Source: Drosophila pseudoobscura (taxonomy: Eukaryota > Arthropoda > Insecta > Diptera > Drosophilidae). Taken from it: a DNA stretch of 64,000 nt. Location: the NCBI RefSeq assembly GCF_009870125.1, contig NC_046679.1, forward strand, positions 24,180,001 through 24,244,000. Reading direction: 5' to 3'. A program made the translations under genes and the position numbers. Of the stretch, positions 12,987 to 26,293 are shown piece after piece (within the stretch, counting starts at the first letter, position 1; each line of letters begins with the position of its first letter). The notes beneath the pieces were generated by a model. It was not told the origin of the DNA. It saw only the letters and a program-made list of their open reading frames with translations, and made no database searches.

Positions 12987-15900
12987 CTGATGTAGACTTC
13001 AACGCCAACACAACCGACAGGGGGAGTTGCAACAACTCTTTGGCCCGCTTTTTCTGGACGTGGAACCTTATAGTTCTACCTCCGTTTGGCCAGATGGACG
13101 CTTTTACCTGCTGCTCGGCTTGTGTTTGCCTTTACTGTGGTATTTAGTTCATTGATTTCCAGCTCTACCTTTAGTTCGCCATCTCGTGTCAGGTATTACC
13201 TTTAGTTTTCCACCTGTCAAATCATGGCTCATCCTCTGACCATTGAAGAGCACAAAAACACAGGCGGGAGAGTAAATTTAAATGAACTCAAGCAGCAGCA
13301 AGATGTACTCTAGCAAATTGCGGAAAGCTTCTGGCCGGGTCAATGGAGTTCGGGAGAGAGACACACACAGATTGAATGTCAGAGGGAATATCATATGCGC
13401 GACAAAGCAAAGTTTTGAAAAGTGTTCGGAGGAGGCGGTCTACCGTCTGGCTTGGCAAAACTTGCGGTGCAAAAGTTTCAAACAAAGCACAAAACTTGTG
13501 CCTCATCATTCCACTCTTTTTTTGGCGGCAACTTGGGCCTCATCTTTCCCCCTTTTTTGGTGGCAACTTGCATGCGATTCGCAGTACATATACTTTCCCT
13601 AAAATAAATCGTTTTTCCCTCATTTCTTCTCGGTAGATTTTCGGTGTCTTTATCCCGTTTTGCTAATTATTTCACCCTAAGCTTAGTATCTTTTGTCCTG
13701 CTGACACTTTCTTGCTGCGAACCATTAAATCGCCTTAGAGCTTGCCCCAAAATTAATCCCTTTAAATGAGTTTTGAGCGACAGTCAGCTGCCTCATTTTA
13801 CGCGGCCTGACCTTCATCATTTTTCGGCCGGAAAGAACAGCGAACAAATAGAAGCAGGAGATACAAAACCCGGAACGTAACATTCCACAGAATGTTCATA
13901 AAGAGAACAATAAATTGAATATCATTTGTTTATGCGGCCCAATGCGTTTGTCAACTGGCACACAGATACACGCACAGATACTCTCGCATACAGTGGCAGA
14001 AAATGTAATAAAATGCGAGGCATTGCAGGTGTCACCCAAAGCGACGGGGCAACTGTCAACTGCGTGCAACAGCCAGAGAACGAAAGGGATAGAGAAAGAG
14101 AGAGAAAAGAGACAGGCAGCAGAGGCAGAGGCCACACTTTTGCGGCCAAAAATATGCAACAATATACACACACAGATACGTTCAGGTACAGCCAGATGCA
14201 CCCATACAACTACAATGATGTGCTCATATTTATGCAATTTAAAGTAAAACACAAAACTGTTGCCGCTGTTGGTCAACATGGCGTATACGCAATGTGCCAT
14301 GCCATGCCTGTCACACACAAAAAGGGGTCGCATGCGGAAGGCAGGGGGTTGTCGGTGGTCTCCCAGTGAAAGATACGCAGCAGGATGGCAGCAGCTCTCC
14401 TGCTGTTTCCTTTTTTTCAATTTTAGGGGACAAAAATGTCGAACGCGCTTAGGTCTTAGCCTTTGGAGCGCAGGCCAACGCTTTGACACGAAACAAATTT
14501 AACTTTTTCATCTCGAGCGCTCGTCACGGCCATCCATGTGTGTGTGTTTGAGAGGGGTATAGAGAGGGGTTACGGGGGATAGTGCTGGGGGATTGAAACA
14601 CCAATCGGTATGCCGCCCTTTTGCATGCTTCACGCTTTGCTGCATACTTTCAGGCGCAAAGCGATTTTGCGTTTTTCGCATAGAAGAAAGAACAGTGAAT
14701 GCAAAACAGAGAGAAAGAGTGACAGGGAGAGTGAGAGAGCAGGAAGGGAAGCAGGGGAGAGTGACCAGAAGGGATGGATAGTGGGCTAGAGAAAAAGAAA
14801 GAAAGGCTCAGATCTGGAAGACGATTCTCTGCATACCCTTTGGAGAAAGATCGTTCTTCTGAAAGCTTTATGATATTTATGTAATAATACACCCATATAT
14901 GATATAGTGTTCCATTTCCCTTTTTTTTTTTAATGAACAAAATATACTTTATTTATTTTCTTAAATATTTTTTATCTAGCGCTCTCGGTTTATATATTTT
15001 TGTGGCCTCCGAATACTTTTTGAACGGTTACAGGTAGAAAGCTTGAAATTCTTCTTTTCCGCAGCAAACTTCTGCTCGAATTCATAGTACCCTCTTCTAA
15101 GGGAACCCCGTAGAGGCGAAGTGAGCAGCGCTGGGGAAAAATGCATAAAATATGCGCATATATAATTTGACTAGGCGTGCGTCCAACGTCCAGGCGGTTA
15201 TACATAGGTGTGCAAAAAGGTGGTACACGGTGTTCCCACTCCTGCTGTTGTTTTTTTTTTCTTGTTGTTGTTGTTGTTGGTTTGCATTACTTTCATAAAT
15301 ATGCATGCGGCAAGCGGCATGCGGCAGTTTGTGTTTTTAATTAAAATCCAACGCTGCAGCAACAACAAAACACCCACGAAAAAAAAAAGCCAGCGAGAGA
15401 AACCCATTCGGCTTGTGCACACAAATTTCAAGTTTGCCTTGAAATTGATTGAATTCCTTGAGACCATTCCTGTATCCTTCCATTCTTTTTCGGTGGAGGG
15501 GGCTGTACAATTTCAATTACATAAAGCACTGCACCCCCGTCCGTCTGTCGTTCCATCGCTGTGGCATCTTGGTCAGCTAATTTCTGTCACTACTCCAATT
15601 GGATTCCAGTTCCAGGCCAACTTTCCAAACTACGAATTCGAGCGCGAAACTTTTGCTAATTAATTCATGCAAATGTTCTCAGTATGCTCCCTTCGCCCCA
15701 TCAAAAAAAAAATAAGGATAACTGAGGAAAACTGCCAAGAGTTTGAGGCTAATTATGCGGAGCATTCTCTTCTCTTCTGTTCTGTTCTGCTCTCTTCCCC
15801 TTCCACTTCCACCCATCTGAATCGCATTGACATTTTGTCAATGTTGTCAACATGAAATCCCAGGCAAAAGTGTCATAAACTTTGACAACGGCCGCGAAAG

Positions 15901-17024
15901 GGGGGGGGCGGGGAGTGAGGAATTGGGGTGAAGTGCTGTTTTGTAAAATTAATTAAACAAAAATGTAAGAAAAGTACAAATAATTTTCCGGCGTTCGTGC
16001 TCGAGAGATAGCCTCCCCCCAAAAAAAGGGGAGAACGTTTTGGGGGCCACTCTCGCCAAAAGTCCAACTTAAATGAAAATTTTGGAATGCAGAGAAAAAG
16101 AGATGGGATGACAAGGAGTTACATAGTGGCAGAGAGAAAGAGAGAGACAGCTGTCATATGCTTTGGAGCTCCTCCCGCAAAAGTTTTCATTAATTTTGTT
16201 GAATTTTTTAAGGGTACTTTTGAAAGGCTGAAACTCTTTTAGCCAAGAATATATTTATGAACAGATTATCGTGGCAGCGCATTTCTACTACGCAAGCTAT
16301 ATCGCGAGTAGGGTAAGGCACCCTATCTGTTGTGTCCCCCTCTCATACGCACTCACCTCATCTTTCCTTCAATGTACCTTTGGTTCTGCTACTCTTTCTT
16401 TTACTGCTGCTGCTCCCGCTGCCTCTTTCTAAGTCAGCCATAATAATAATGTAATTTGCAACAAAAGGTTGCATGCCACACAGCGAGAAGAACAGAGGAG
16501 AGTAGACCAGAACGAAGCCGAGCGAAACAACCAAATAAACTCGGTGGAAAACAATGGAAATTGCACTTAAGAAAATGAATTGCATGCAAATGAGGTGCCA
16601 TGGGTGGGGCAGGGAGGGGGTGTGGCACGTTGGGTGACTCGCGGGTGGCCGCAAAACAAGACCACAAGTCAACCCGAGAGCAAGCCAGAGAACAAGAGGT
16701 GGTGTGTGTGTGTGTGTGTCTTCTGTGTGTGCACCGGAAAGGGGGGGTAAAAATAGGGGTAGAACGGGGCGAAAACGGGATTGAAGAAGGGAAAGAGTAA
16801 GGGTGCCGGTGGTTTGGGGTCCCATCCAGGCGTTAAAATGGCATTTACAGTGTTGAACTCTCCTCCACGCCGCTGCTGTTGGCACAACGCAATAAATTTT
16901 CCATGGAAAATTTCGTACATTTGATTTTCACCAGCTTTAACGACATTTTAATGTGCGTTGGAAACACCAACAGGAAAAACAAACGATCGACCCCCTCCCC
17001 TCTCTCATCCACACACACCCTTAC
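12987..17024. other. Non-coding stretch
   Basis: No gene is supported. Open frames around 13900-14500 run through CA-rich and GA-rich simple sequence on both strands and look like shadows of composition. A pyrimidine-rich block at 16660-16800 contains a (TG)n run. Confidence 0.5.
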
Positions 17025-17045
17025 AGCCGTGGCTGCACTTCCGTT
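17025..17045 (-). CDS. Putative 21-nt microexon (minus strand)
   Basis: On the minus strand a long CT repeat leads into CGCTTTTGCAG, an excellent acceptor. It is followed by 21 bases encoding NGSAATA, then a donor GTAAGGG. The length is a multiple of three and it starts in phase 0, so inclusion would insert seven residues without a frame change. Neuronal microexons have this size. The pyrimidine tract is a (GA)n microsatellite on the plus strand, so the acceptor could be accidental. Confidence 0.25.
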
Positions 17046-17055
17046 CTGCAAAAGC

Positions 17056-17075
17056 GAGAGAGAGAGAGAGAGAGA
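17056..17075. repeat. (GA)n microsatellite
   Basis: About ten uninterrupted GA units; on the minus strand they supply the pyrimidine tract of the putative microexon at 17025-17045. Confidence 0.9.
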
Positions 17076-18410
17076 AAGGGATGGCAAAGAGTGGAACCGG
17101 AAACAGTAAAGTTTTCCGCGTGTGCTGTTGAAAAATAAAAAGTGAACAGACTTTTAATCAAATTAATAGTTTTTCGGGCGTCTGATGACCAGGTCCCAGG
17201 TCCCCCTGGTTCCCCGGGTCAAGTATCCTTGCAACACGGTATACCCGCACTACTCTCCTCTGCATGGCTGTAAAAATCGCTTTTGGCAATCAAATGCGAA
17301 ATCAAAATCCGAAATTGAAATACGCAAACAAAATTGTAAAGTGGATTTTATGTCGAAAGTGTTTAAAATTCGTTTGTGCATTCTCTGATTTACCCCAGGA
17401 AAAAGTTCGCTCGTTGAAAGTGGAGGAGGAGGAGGAGGCTGCAGTGTATGTGTGGCACGGATGGATGCTGGTGGCGGTATATGTTGTATGTGTGTGTGTG
17501 TGTGTGTGGGTGCGTGGCATTAAGTGGTAACTTTTTGCATTGAAACTTCTGCACCATTTGCGAGCTGAACCCTCCTCTCCCTTTCACGTTTAAAGACTGG
17601 CCTTTGGGGCACAGCATAATGGTTGCCTGCCACACCATGCGGGCCTCTAATCAATCAGTTTCAGAGTGCACCAACTGCAGCAAAACCTTACCACACTCGC
17701 TTTATTGGTTAAATGTCCTAATTACTTTAAAAAGCCGCTTTTCCGCTTTCCAATTGCTCACCACAGAAATCCCCCATTCCGTATCCCTTCATCCTTCGAT
17801 AAATGTATTTCTGGAAAAGTTCATTCCATAGATATTTCAGCATAGCCTTGCGTTGCGTTTTTATTGAATGTTTGCAAATGAGCATAAATAAATAATTCAA
17901 TTCAATTCGAAATTGTGGCACCATTTCTCACTCTTTCCCCCCACCCCCTGTGGCTGCACCGACCTTTTCCCTTGACCAATAAATCAGTCATTAAAGAGGC
18001 CCACAACTAATGCGACAAATGTGCGAGCCGGCCGCATAAATTAAAATTAACATTTGGTCGATCTCCCTCTGTGTGCGGCTCTCTCTCTCTGTCACTCTCG
18101 CTCTTTGTGTGTGTGTGCGTGTTTCTCTGTGGCTGTATAGGAGTGTTGTATTTGTGTGAGCCATCATGTGAATTAGTAAAATTAAACCCCAAAATGCTGA
18201 CCACAAGCTGCCGCAACAGCCGTGCACGCAGTTTAATGAGTTTGGTTGCACGTCCACAGTTGCAGTTGCAATTCCACATCCATTTTCAGTTCTACTTCCA
18301 GTCGCCATTGTTCTGAAAGGCCATCCAAACCGCAAGAGCAATTATTACCAAGGTTTTCACAGATATACACATATTACAATATAGAAATGTTAACTAAGAG
18401 AAAGGCTTAC

Positions 18411-18477
18411 CTTCAAGCTGACATCTTCGAGGCATATTTGCTTGACTGTGGCATCAGATTTTAAGGCATCATTGTCC
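18411..18477 (-). CDS. Putative 67-nt exon (minus strand)
   Basis: Acceptor TTGCCTTTTCCGTATAG and donor AAG/GTAAGCC are both strong. Only one frame is open. After one base that completes a codon begun upstream it reads DNDALKSDATVKQICLEDVS and ends LK in phase 0. The needed upstream phase (two bases) is exactly what the candidate at 18784-18822 provides. I do not recognise the peptide. The pair is the best supported of the isolated exons in the left half of the window, but there is no start or stop to anchor a gene model. Confidence 0.4.
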
Positions 18478-18783
18478 CTATACGGAAAAGGCAACGATTT
18501 TGGGGTACGTTTTGGATGAAAATTTAATTAAACTTGAGAAAAAACAACCACTAAATAGAGCATCCACAGACTGCAGAATATTCCAATAGCTATTTCCATA
18601 TCTTATGCAAATAAATCCTTCTAAAGAATCTTCTTATAAGAACTGCAGAGTAGTAGAATATTTCGTAATAAACACTACATCTCCAGCAAGAAATCAATTA
18701 GCTCCTATAAAACATTAAAACCAGAAAACCCGCCAGACTTGAGCCCATGATATACATATCAGTAAAAGTATGTTAATTCTTAC

Positions 18784-18822
18784 CTTCTGGACACAACGAA
18801 GTTTGGCAAATTATGCGGAAAA
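18784..18822 (-). CDS. Putative 39-nt small exon (minus strand)
   Basis: On the minus strand CCTCTTTTGTTTTCTTTTAAG is a very strong acceptor, and GAAG/GTAAGAAT a strong donor. After one leading base the frame reads FPHNLPNFVVSR, with two bases left over (AG). The first base of the exon at 18411-18477 is G, which gives AGG, so the joined peptide continues ..VVSRRDNDALK.. The intron between them would be 306 nt. Confidence 0.4.
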
Positions 18823-20610
18823 CTTAAAAGAAAACAAAAGAGGAAACCCCAAATATTATAAATTATTTATGATAAACGTTTCAAGGGGACATTTCGTTAG
18901 CTGAATGCTCCTCAAGGAGCTTCAGAAAACCCTTCCCAGAGTTGAGAATCGCTTCCAGGGCTGAGAAGAAGGCTTCTTGTCGTTTCGTTCCTCCTCTCCT
19001 TTTAAGGGGCACCTGGCCAAGTGGAAAACTACAACAAACAGAGAAAGGGGGCCAGCCTCAAGGCGATGAAATTTCCTGACTATGAATAAATTATAGACAA
19101 AGACACCAGGGCCACTTCTTTATGGCTCTGCTGCTGTTGTTTTTGTTGTTGTTATTGCTATTTGTTTGTGCGACCCTTTTTGGCCCGATTGAGTTGTTGT
19201 TTTTGGCCCCAGCGTGCCCTGGGGAGGGCAGCGTGATCTCCCCTCTTTTATAGTTACCATAATATCATTTTTCATGTGTGTCTCGTTCTAAAATTGATTT
19301 GGGAACACCAGCAACTTAATTAGATGCATTGTTTGCCCTAAAATTTATTTTTACTTTTTCCGCATTTGCAATGCTATAATAAAATTAAAAATATGCAAAT
19401 GGATATGTTTTTACCGCCCCGTATATAGGCGACATTTGTATATTTGCAAATGATGTATAAACATTGTGCGAAATGTCAACCGGCCACTAGAAAATTCTCT
19501 AATTTATGCCTTATTATGACGGTCTGCTGCTATGTGTTTTTGGCCAGAAATGCAATCAATCGAAACAAATGCCGTTCGTCATCTACAGAACATTCGTTAT
19601 TTCTCTATTTGATTTGTGCCCCACATCAAGGGGTATACCGATAATGAGGCGGTGTTTGCAAGCCAAAGAGGAATAACTGTTTTAAGAGACTATAAAGTAT
19701 GAGGCTAGGTTTATTTACTTCAGATCGAAACCTCGAAGTAGAAAAAAAGTAGAAACCCCTGTCCATTTAGTTATTTACAAAGTGAAACTATTCCCAGATC
19801 TTGCCAGATCATTCTTTGATAGCCACGAGTACACATATTCATATCTTGAAATCGCCAATCGTTTTGTTTCTTTGTAACTTTCAAAGGCAAGATCGGCTAA
19901 AAAGAGTCCCCGCCTGAAAATTCTGATATAGTTCCAGCAAAATAACATATTTTCCGACTTTTAAGAGTTTTATTTCATACTTCTACACTACGACGGAATT
20001 TCATAGCAATAATTGTTAAAAAAAACATTTTTTTGCCAGAGGAACTTTTTTTTTATAATCTTACGCGGACAATCGCTGCAACAATATTTAAAAAAAGGTT
20101 ATAAAGTGCTCTTGTAGATGTAAAGAAAATTGTATCCTAATCTTTTCCAAAGAACGAAGGACCCTCAAGAGTATCTATAGCTTCTACTCAAATAATTTCT
20201 TAATTTCTCTAATTTCTTCTTTTTTTGTGTTTTGTTAAACTCAATTTCAAATTCATTTCGGACTATAAATGCAATTTTCTAAATTGCATTGATTTGTGTG
20301 TGCCGGAAAAACACAGCAGCAGTGAAAACTGTCCAAAAGCGAGGAACAATTTTTGGTGAAAAAGCCATGCAAAAAAACAAAAATTGAATTCTCGGCCATC
20401 AAAAATTTGAAAATCCTCAATTTAAATGTTAATTTAAAAGAATTTCATTTGAGAATTCCACTACAAATTCTTTTATTAAATTTGTTGCCAAATAACCCAA
20501 AGGGTTTTGTAGTAGAGTTTTGCCTCGCAAAAAGTTGAAAAACATATTGCAACTTTTTGATCCTTTTCGAGAAAAGCCAAATCCAACTGGCCTCAAGCCA
20601 AACATCAATC

Positions 20611-20730
20611 AATCAACAGCCTCTCCCCTCATACTCGGAGTCTCAACAGCCTTTTCCCTCAGAACAGAGTATCAAGAGCATTTTCCCTCAGAGTCTCCAA
20701 AGCCTTTACGCTCATAGTCAGAGCCTCAGA
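20611..20730. repeat. Four-copy degenerate 30-bp minisatellite
   Basis: Four consecutive 30-base units share the pattern TCAACAGCCTTTTCCCTCAG with substitutions and no indels. Because the unit is ten codons long, a frame stays open through all copies and encodes decapeptides such as SQQPFPSEQS. I cannot tell whether this is coding; it lacks splice or start context. Confidence 0.7.
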
Positions 20731-23700
20731 ATGTTGCCCCAGATGGGGCCCCCAATTTCGAAAGTATTTACAACATATGCAACTTGTACCACGGGGCGTA
20801 TGATGAATACATAAGGGAGCGTTTCATTATTGGACATGGCGCAGAGCGGAGCAGAGCAGAGCGCAATACCACAAAGCTTTCGGCAAATTGTATAGTTGGG
20901 TAAATCCCTGGCACAAAGTTTTGCCTTTGCACAGAAAGTTTTCATCGTGCAGCGGTGGTCTGGTCCTAGAACTTCTTATATTTATTCTTTCTATGAATTC
21001 TATTCATGAATAATTAACGCTTGCATTGTTGTTGTTCGATTTTGGGGATCTGCTGCGGCTTTGGCCTACGAAATGACTTTGAAAAAGTAGTTAAAGAAAT
21101 GCAGACAGACATCTGAGAGGAGATATCGCTTGGTGCGAGAGGGTAAACTTTCTAGTGCCCCCTAGGGGAGGGTGAGAAATTTTCTAAAACCGCGGGGAAA
21201 ATGTAGAAGAAAGAACTTCTAGCCCTAAGAAAATGTCATGGGTGTGCAAGCACCCTTAAAAGTTGTATGGCTTATCAAATTTAATTGGTTTTTTTCCGCA
21301 CAGGAAACGGCGGAATGAATTGATTGCCCGCTAGGAGCACAAGGGCGATGACAGGGAATCCCAAGGAGTGGTTCAACTTCAACCCACTCATCTGTAAACG
21401 CACTTTGGCGCACAATGCATTGGAGCATGCGGCATGGGGCACGGCAGCACTTAGCTAACTCGACGCCTTTTATTGCCATTTCTTCTCATTCATTGCTGAC
21501 CGACAGCGGACCGGGAAGCGGCAACAAAATGGTTTAATTTAGTTTCCTGCTCGAATGAAGCTGGCAATGCTGCCAGCAGCTGCAACTGCAACGAATGGCA
21601 ATGCCTGCGCGCACGTGATTTCTGATGCCATTGAGAGATTTGAGCTCCAGCTCCAGGCCATGAAAGCCTTCCACTGCTGAATGGTTTCCCCATCCAAAGG
21701 AGGGCGCCAGAGGTCGCTAAACTCAACTGAAGAACCCAGCAGCACTCCATCTCACTCCTCATCCGATATTAAGGGGAAATTTACAGAAGCGCGAAATTTA
21801 ACGCCCAGAACTGAGCTGCTTTGCTAATTAAATAAAGGACAAACAGCATGGCGGCAGTGGGAAACTTCCATATCCGTTTCCGTTTGTGTTGGCTGGCACT
21901 GCTGCTGCTTCAGTTACAATTACACTTTCGGCAGCATTAAATAATTCAATTATTCGAAGGGGAAGGCGCCACAGTCAACGCCACAATGAACAGCGAAAAT
22001 GCCGAAAGCCCCACAAATGAACAGTGACGGGAGACTGAAGGCGGGAGACTGAAGGCGTGAGCTGCTGCAATCTACAGTTTGTGCAAACATTAAAGAAGCT
22101 CCTGGTTCGGCCCCTCACTTCTCACTCGCTCTCTGAGTTTCAGGGGTTCCAAAAGCCGACAAAATGAAGTCTTAAATCACAGCATGTTATTTCCGCTGCA
22201 GCAGTGTGTGCGCAAGTGTTCGCTCTCCCCCTTTCCGGTGCACATTGTCATGCGATTACGAGAGCCACCCACGCAGATCACAATCGCCTCGGAGAATTGT
22301 TTTTGGCCATAGCGATTGCCTTTTTTGCCTTTTACGTTTTATCAGCAGCGCCTTTTATGTCATCATAACCGCAAAACGGCTCCCAGCTACGACTCGGAAT
22401 CCCTCGTATCCGTAGCCGTATCCGTATCCAATACGAAAGCTGAAAGCCCAAGCCCAAGTCCAACCAGAGTCTGTGTCCCGTGTCCGGCGAAGAATGAGAA
22501 TGAGAATGTCCGTTTACATAAATTTCCACTGCGCAAAAAGCGAAGAAAACTGTCGAGCGTGCAGAAAAATTAGATGACAAATGAAGTTTGTCGGCTAATG
22601 GCAGCGGAAATGCGCGAAGGGGCAACCACCAGCGAGGGGCACTGTCCACGAGGGGACGATCGTTTTGAGGTATATGCCATAGCTTACATTTTTTGCGGCG
22701 TGGCAATGAACGGAAGTTGAAACAAACAAGTAAATAAATGGCGCCAATTTGGGGTGGCCATGACGACAGCATCCCCTACCAAAGAGAGACAGGCAGAGAG
22801 AGAGAGAGAAGCGAGAAGGGTGTGCTCCCTACAGAGAGAAGGGTGCACGGAGCACGGGGCAGGGGGGATTGGCTCGTTTGTTGTTTTAAAATTGGTCCAG
22901 CGTCCAGAGTATTCTGAAATTTATTTGGTAAGGGAAGGAGGAGGGCTGAGGGCGGAGGGAGGAGGAAGCTGACTCAGGCAAAGCGATTATAACGAGAGTA
23001 AACAGAATCCATTTTCCGCGTATGATTGGTGGCCTAGGGGCTAGGGGCAGTGTGCCCCGGGGAGGGGGATGGGGGCATGTGAAGCTGGGAAATCTGATCT
23101 GTTTCTCTAACGAGCGCTGGACAGTCTGCTGCTTCCCACTCAAAAGTTGTCCAGACAAACAAGTAACTCAATATTAAAAACCAATATGTCCAACTTCCGC
23201 AACACTTTATTACACCAGCACGAAAGGAATGCCCAAGAAGGAAGGTCCATTGGAGCAGCAGATGCGATTGGAATAAGATAGCTGCATATTACATCTACTA
23301 GTATGTGTGTGTTTGTGTGTGTGTGTGCTTGCGTGACATATGATAATATCCTCAAGAAGGACGAGCAACTACTGTCCTTTGGCCAAAGATAAATATGAAG
23401 AGCCAATGACCCGCCAGGACTATAGTTTGAATGCTCTACAAAGATTCAGGGGAAAAAGAAACAAAAATTGAAGAGGAAATTCAATAGGCAAATGTGGGAT
23501 ATATCAAGGACTTAAAGTTTTGAAATATATGTACAAATAAGTAAATATGGAATAAATACTTTGAATATTTTGATGGAAAAACTAGAATTTAATTAAATTT
23601 TCCAGGGATGGCAATAAGATAACTTAATTATTTTTAAATTAAGTGCAATTTTAAAGTTTATTTATGGTATACAAGGAAACGATTTGGAGTGTTTAACATC

Positions 23701-24208
23701 TAAAGGAAAATCTATCAAGGGAGTGAGATATTAAGAGGTGGCTATGGGTTCCAGTTCGCGAATATATTGCTCTATAAGTTCTATACAGAGGATACAGTGC
23801 TATTGGGGATTGGTGATCATAGAACCAGTCATATTGGCTCCTTTTAAACAATTCTCTTAAGATTAAAGTATTTAAAGTATATTTATCTACAAACAAAGTT
23901 ATCGCTAGACAGAGACATCTTCCCCTACCATGAAATCTCTTAATTTGATCAGCTCTTCTTCCAGAAAAGACACCATAGACAGCAGATATACCCTTGCATA
24001 CCATAAATTTGTGTCGGTGGAGTCAAGTCGGAAATCTAATCGCTAACTGCGATCAAAGTGTCCAGTTGTGATATTAACTTGTGCATTAAACTGTGAGCTT
24101 CACAAGCGACTGAAAGGCGGCGGCACACATCTCACCATCTCACCATCGCCATCGACGGGGCACTAAGTACCATACCACACACACACACACACAAACGAAT
24201 ATGGTGTT

Positions 24209-24240
24209 GTATGCCTCGGCATACGTATACGTTATACGTA
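24209..24240. repeat. Stacked short palindromes
   Basis: GTATGCC and GGCATAC form seven-base arms with a two-base spacer (24209-24224). CGTATACG (24224-24231) is a perfect palindrome that overlaps the end of it, and a related TTATACGTAA follows. The cluster sits just after a (CA)n microsatellite at 24175-24193. Confidence 0.7.
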
Positions 24241-24978
24241 ATTGGAGGGGCGTCGTCGTGTGGCATAATGTGCCATCAGTCTGAATGTGGTACCATTCGG
24301 TGGACAGTGGGTCGGTCTGTGTGGCACATTAAGTATCCCCATAAAGTCAACTTTGCACAGCTGTATGCGTTTTGGGTCCATGTGTGTATGTGCGTAAGTG
24401 CGTATGTGTTTGTGTAACCTTTGGGGCATTGTAAATATTATTCTTATCATTCACTATAAATCTACATATGACAATTTTCGCTTCAGTTTTGCCAGCAGGC
24501 AGATGCGCCCTTAAATTATTAAAGCAGACACATAAATGTGGCATGTACTTTACTCCGCTCCGTTCTGTTCCTCTAGATTTCAATTAGTCTATCTGTGGGG
24601 GATCTCTGCACCTTCATTACTTTTGCTGCTCCCGCTGCCTGCCACTCAAGGATTCGCTTTGGCCTCTTTGATGGCCAGCAAAAATTTAATTGGCCGCCAT
24701 CGTTGCCTCACTTGCAATGCACTTCATTAAAAACCTTTTCTTTTTTCTTTTTATTTGTGGTGCACCTGCAGCTTGCAACACAAAAGCGGCTAACGAAGTG
24801 CCACAAGCAGCTGACTTTGGCTTTGGCTTTTGGACTCCCTACACTCCAGCTTCACAGCTGCTGCTGCTGTAGCAGTGCCGCGGATGGAGACGCAGGCCCA
24901 GATGGAGATAGAGTCCGAGCCATAGACTAACTAACTAACTGGGCCAAAGCTTATCTAAAATATTACAAAACTGCTCAC

Positions 24979-25034
24979 CTCTGCAGGAATTCAATTCGCT
25001 CGAAAGTGGAACAGCAGCTGGAGGAGCGTCAGAA
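24979..25034 (-). CDS. Putative 56-nt exon (minus strand)
   Basis: On the minus strand CTCCTCCTGCTGTTCCCCCTAG is an excellent acceptor and GAG/GTGAGCAG an excellent donor. Only one frame is open: after one base it reads SDAPPAAVPLSSELNSCR with one base left over. The leading phase (two bases needed) and trailing phase (one base) do not fit directly to the 18.8-kb candidate, so an unseen exon would be required between them. Peptide not recognised. Confidence 0.35.
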
Positions 25035-26293
25035 CTAGGGGGAACAGCAGGAGGAGCAGCAGCAGAAGCTATACGTTGCATCCACAATGCTGACAGAAGT
25101 CATTGCAACATGTGTCAGCTCAGCAGAGCGGTAACTTTTTGTGGTTTTACCCACAGACCCTGACCAAGACAGAGGTAAGGTTCTGGGGAGATGGAACTAC
25201 GGGAATGTCGCGCATGCATAAAATTGCATAAATCAGGAAATTGTTTTTGGGACATGTCTGTGCTTGCGCTAGTCCACGATAGGGTGAGAGGAAAAGGTAA
25301 AAAACTGATGTATTCAGTGAATGAACAGAAACAGAAAGCGGAACCGCTTAATATCTTTTAAAATTCATCGTAACTCTCGATTAAAGCAAAGTTTTCTCAG
25401 CTAATCAACATGGAAACATTTTGAAAACAGCAACATGTGAAATTCAATCGAAATATATCTAATATTTGTTCATACATAACTTACAGAATTACTCAAGATG
25501 CTATAACGGGTATCTGGATGGATATACTCCACTATATTGATTGATAAAAGTACTTTGAAGGGATGCTATACTCCCAACTTTTAGGAACAATCTGGGAACC
25601 ATTTAGTTGCCTCTACAAGGCTTTAAAGAAGTAAAGCCGTGGCCCGTTTCCATGTCTACTTTCGCTTTGGCATCAGTAAAACTGCAGCAGCATCAGCATC
25701 AGGGGCATCAGGGGCATCAGCAGCAGCGGCAGAGGCAGGTGCAGATGGCAACAGCTGAAAACAAAACCCAAACGAGGCACCAAAGGGTGGTAGTGGCAGT
25801 GGTAGTGGCAGTGGCACACACAGATAGAGACAGAAACAGAAACAGACACAGAATACAGGACACACAGAGAGTGGCAACAAAGTAGATATAGGTGGTCGCT
25901 GATAAGACGCAAAAGCGTTGGCCGGCGACGACCATGGGAGAAGGTTGAAACGCTGAACGCTGATTGCCGCAGCGATGGCCAAAGCAAAACACTAAAGAGA
26001 GAAGAAAAGAGAAGAGAGGGCCAGAAGAAGTGACGTGGCCTGGTTCAGGCCTGGTCTCGACAGTGGATCCGCCGTGACTGCCAGTTAACTTTGTCTTTTG
26101 CCTAACGAATGCGCGTTAGTTGGCAAACTTCTCCGCGTATGCCTGTGCCTGTGCGTGTGTGTGTGTGTGTGTGTCCCTGAGTGGGTTGTCGACCATTTTG
26201 CGTTATCAGCGGTGGTCAACGCAGGGTCCTGGATTCAGTCATAGGGGTTTTTTTGCCTCTTGGCCATGCCAGACCAGCCAGTTGTTGACACTT
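25035..26293. other. Non-coding stretch with GTGGYA repeat
   Basis: No gene is supported. A GTGGTA/GTGGCA hexamer repeat is visible at about 25786-25815, and a (GT)n run at 26155-26174. Confidence 0.5.

Larger units (their letters stand above)
18823..24978. other. Long non-coding stretch
   Basis: No gene is supported. The stretch is AT-rich at 18.5-20.5 kb. It holds a 30-bp minisatellite at 20611-20730, pyrimidine-rich and GA-rich simple sequence near 22780-22830, a (TG)n run near 23300-23325, and stacked palindromes at 24209-24240 next to a (CA)n run. Confidence 0.5.

Noticed and set aside
16350-16445. Exon-like minus-strand segment with a strong donor (GAG/GTGAGTGCG)
   Set aside because: All frames stop before the strong donor; only a weak inner donor (AAG/GTACAT) would leave an open frame. 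The DNA is purine-rich and biased.
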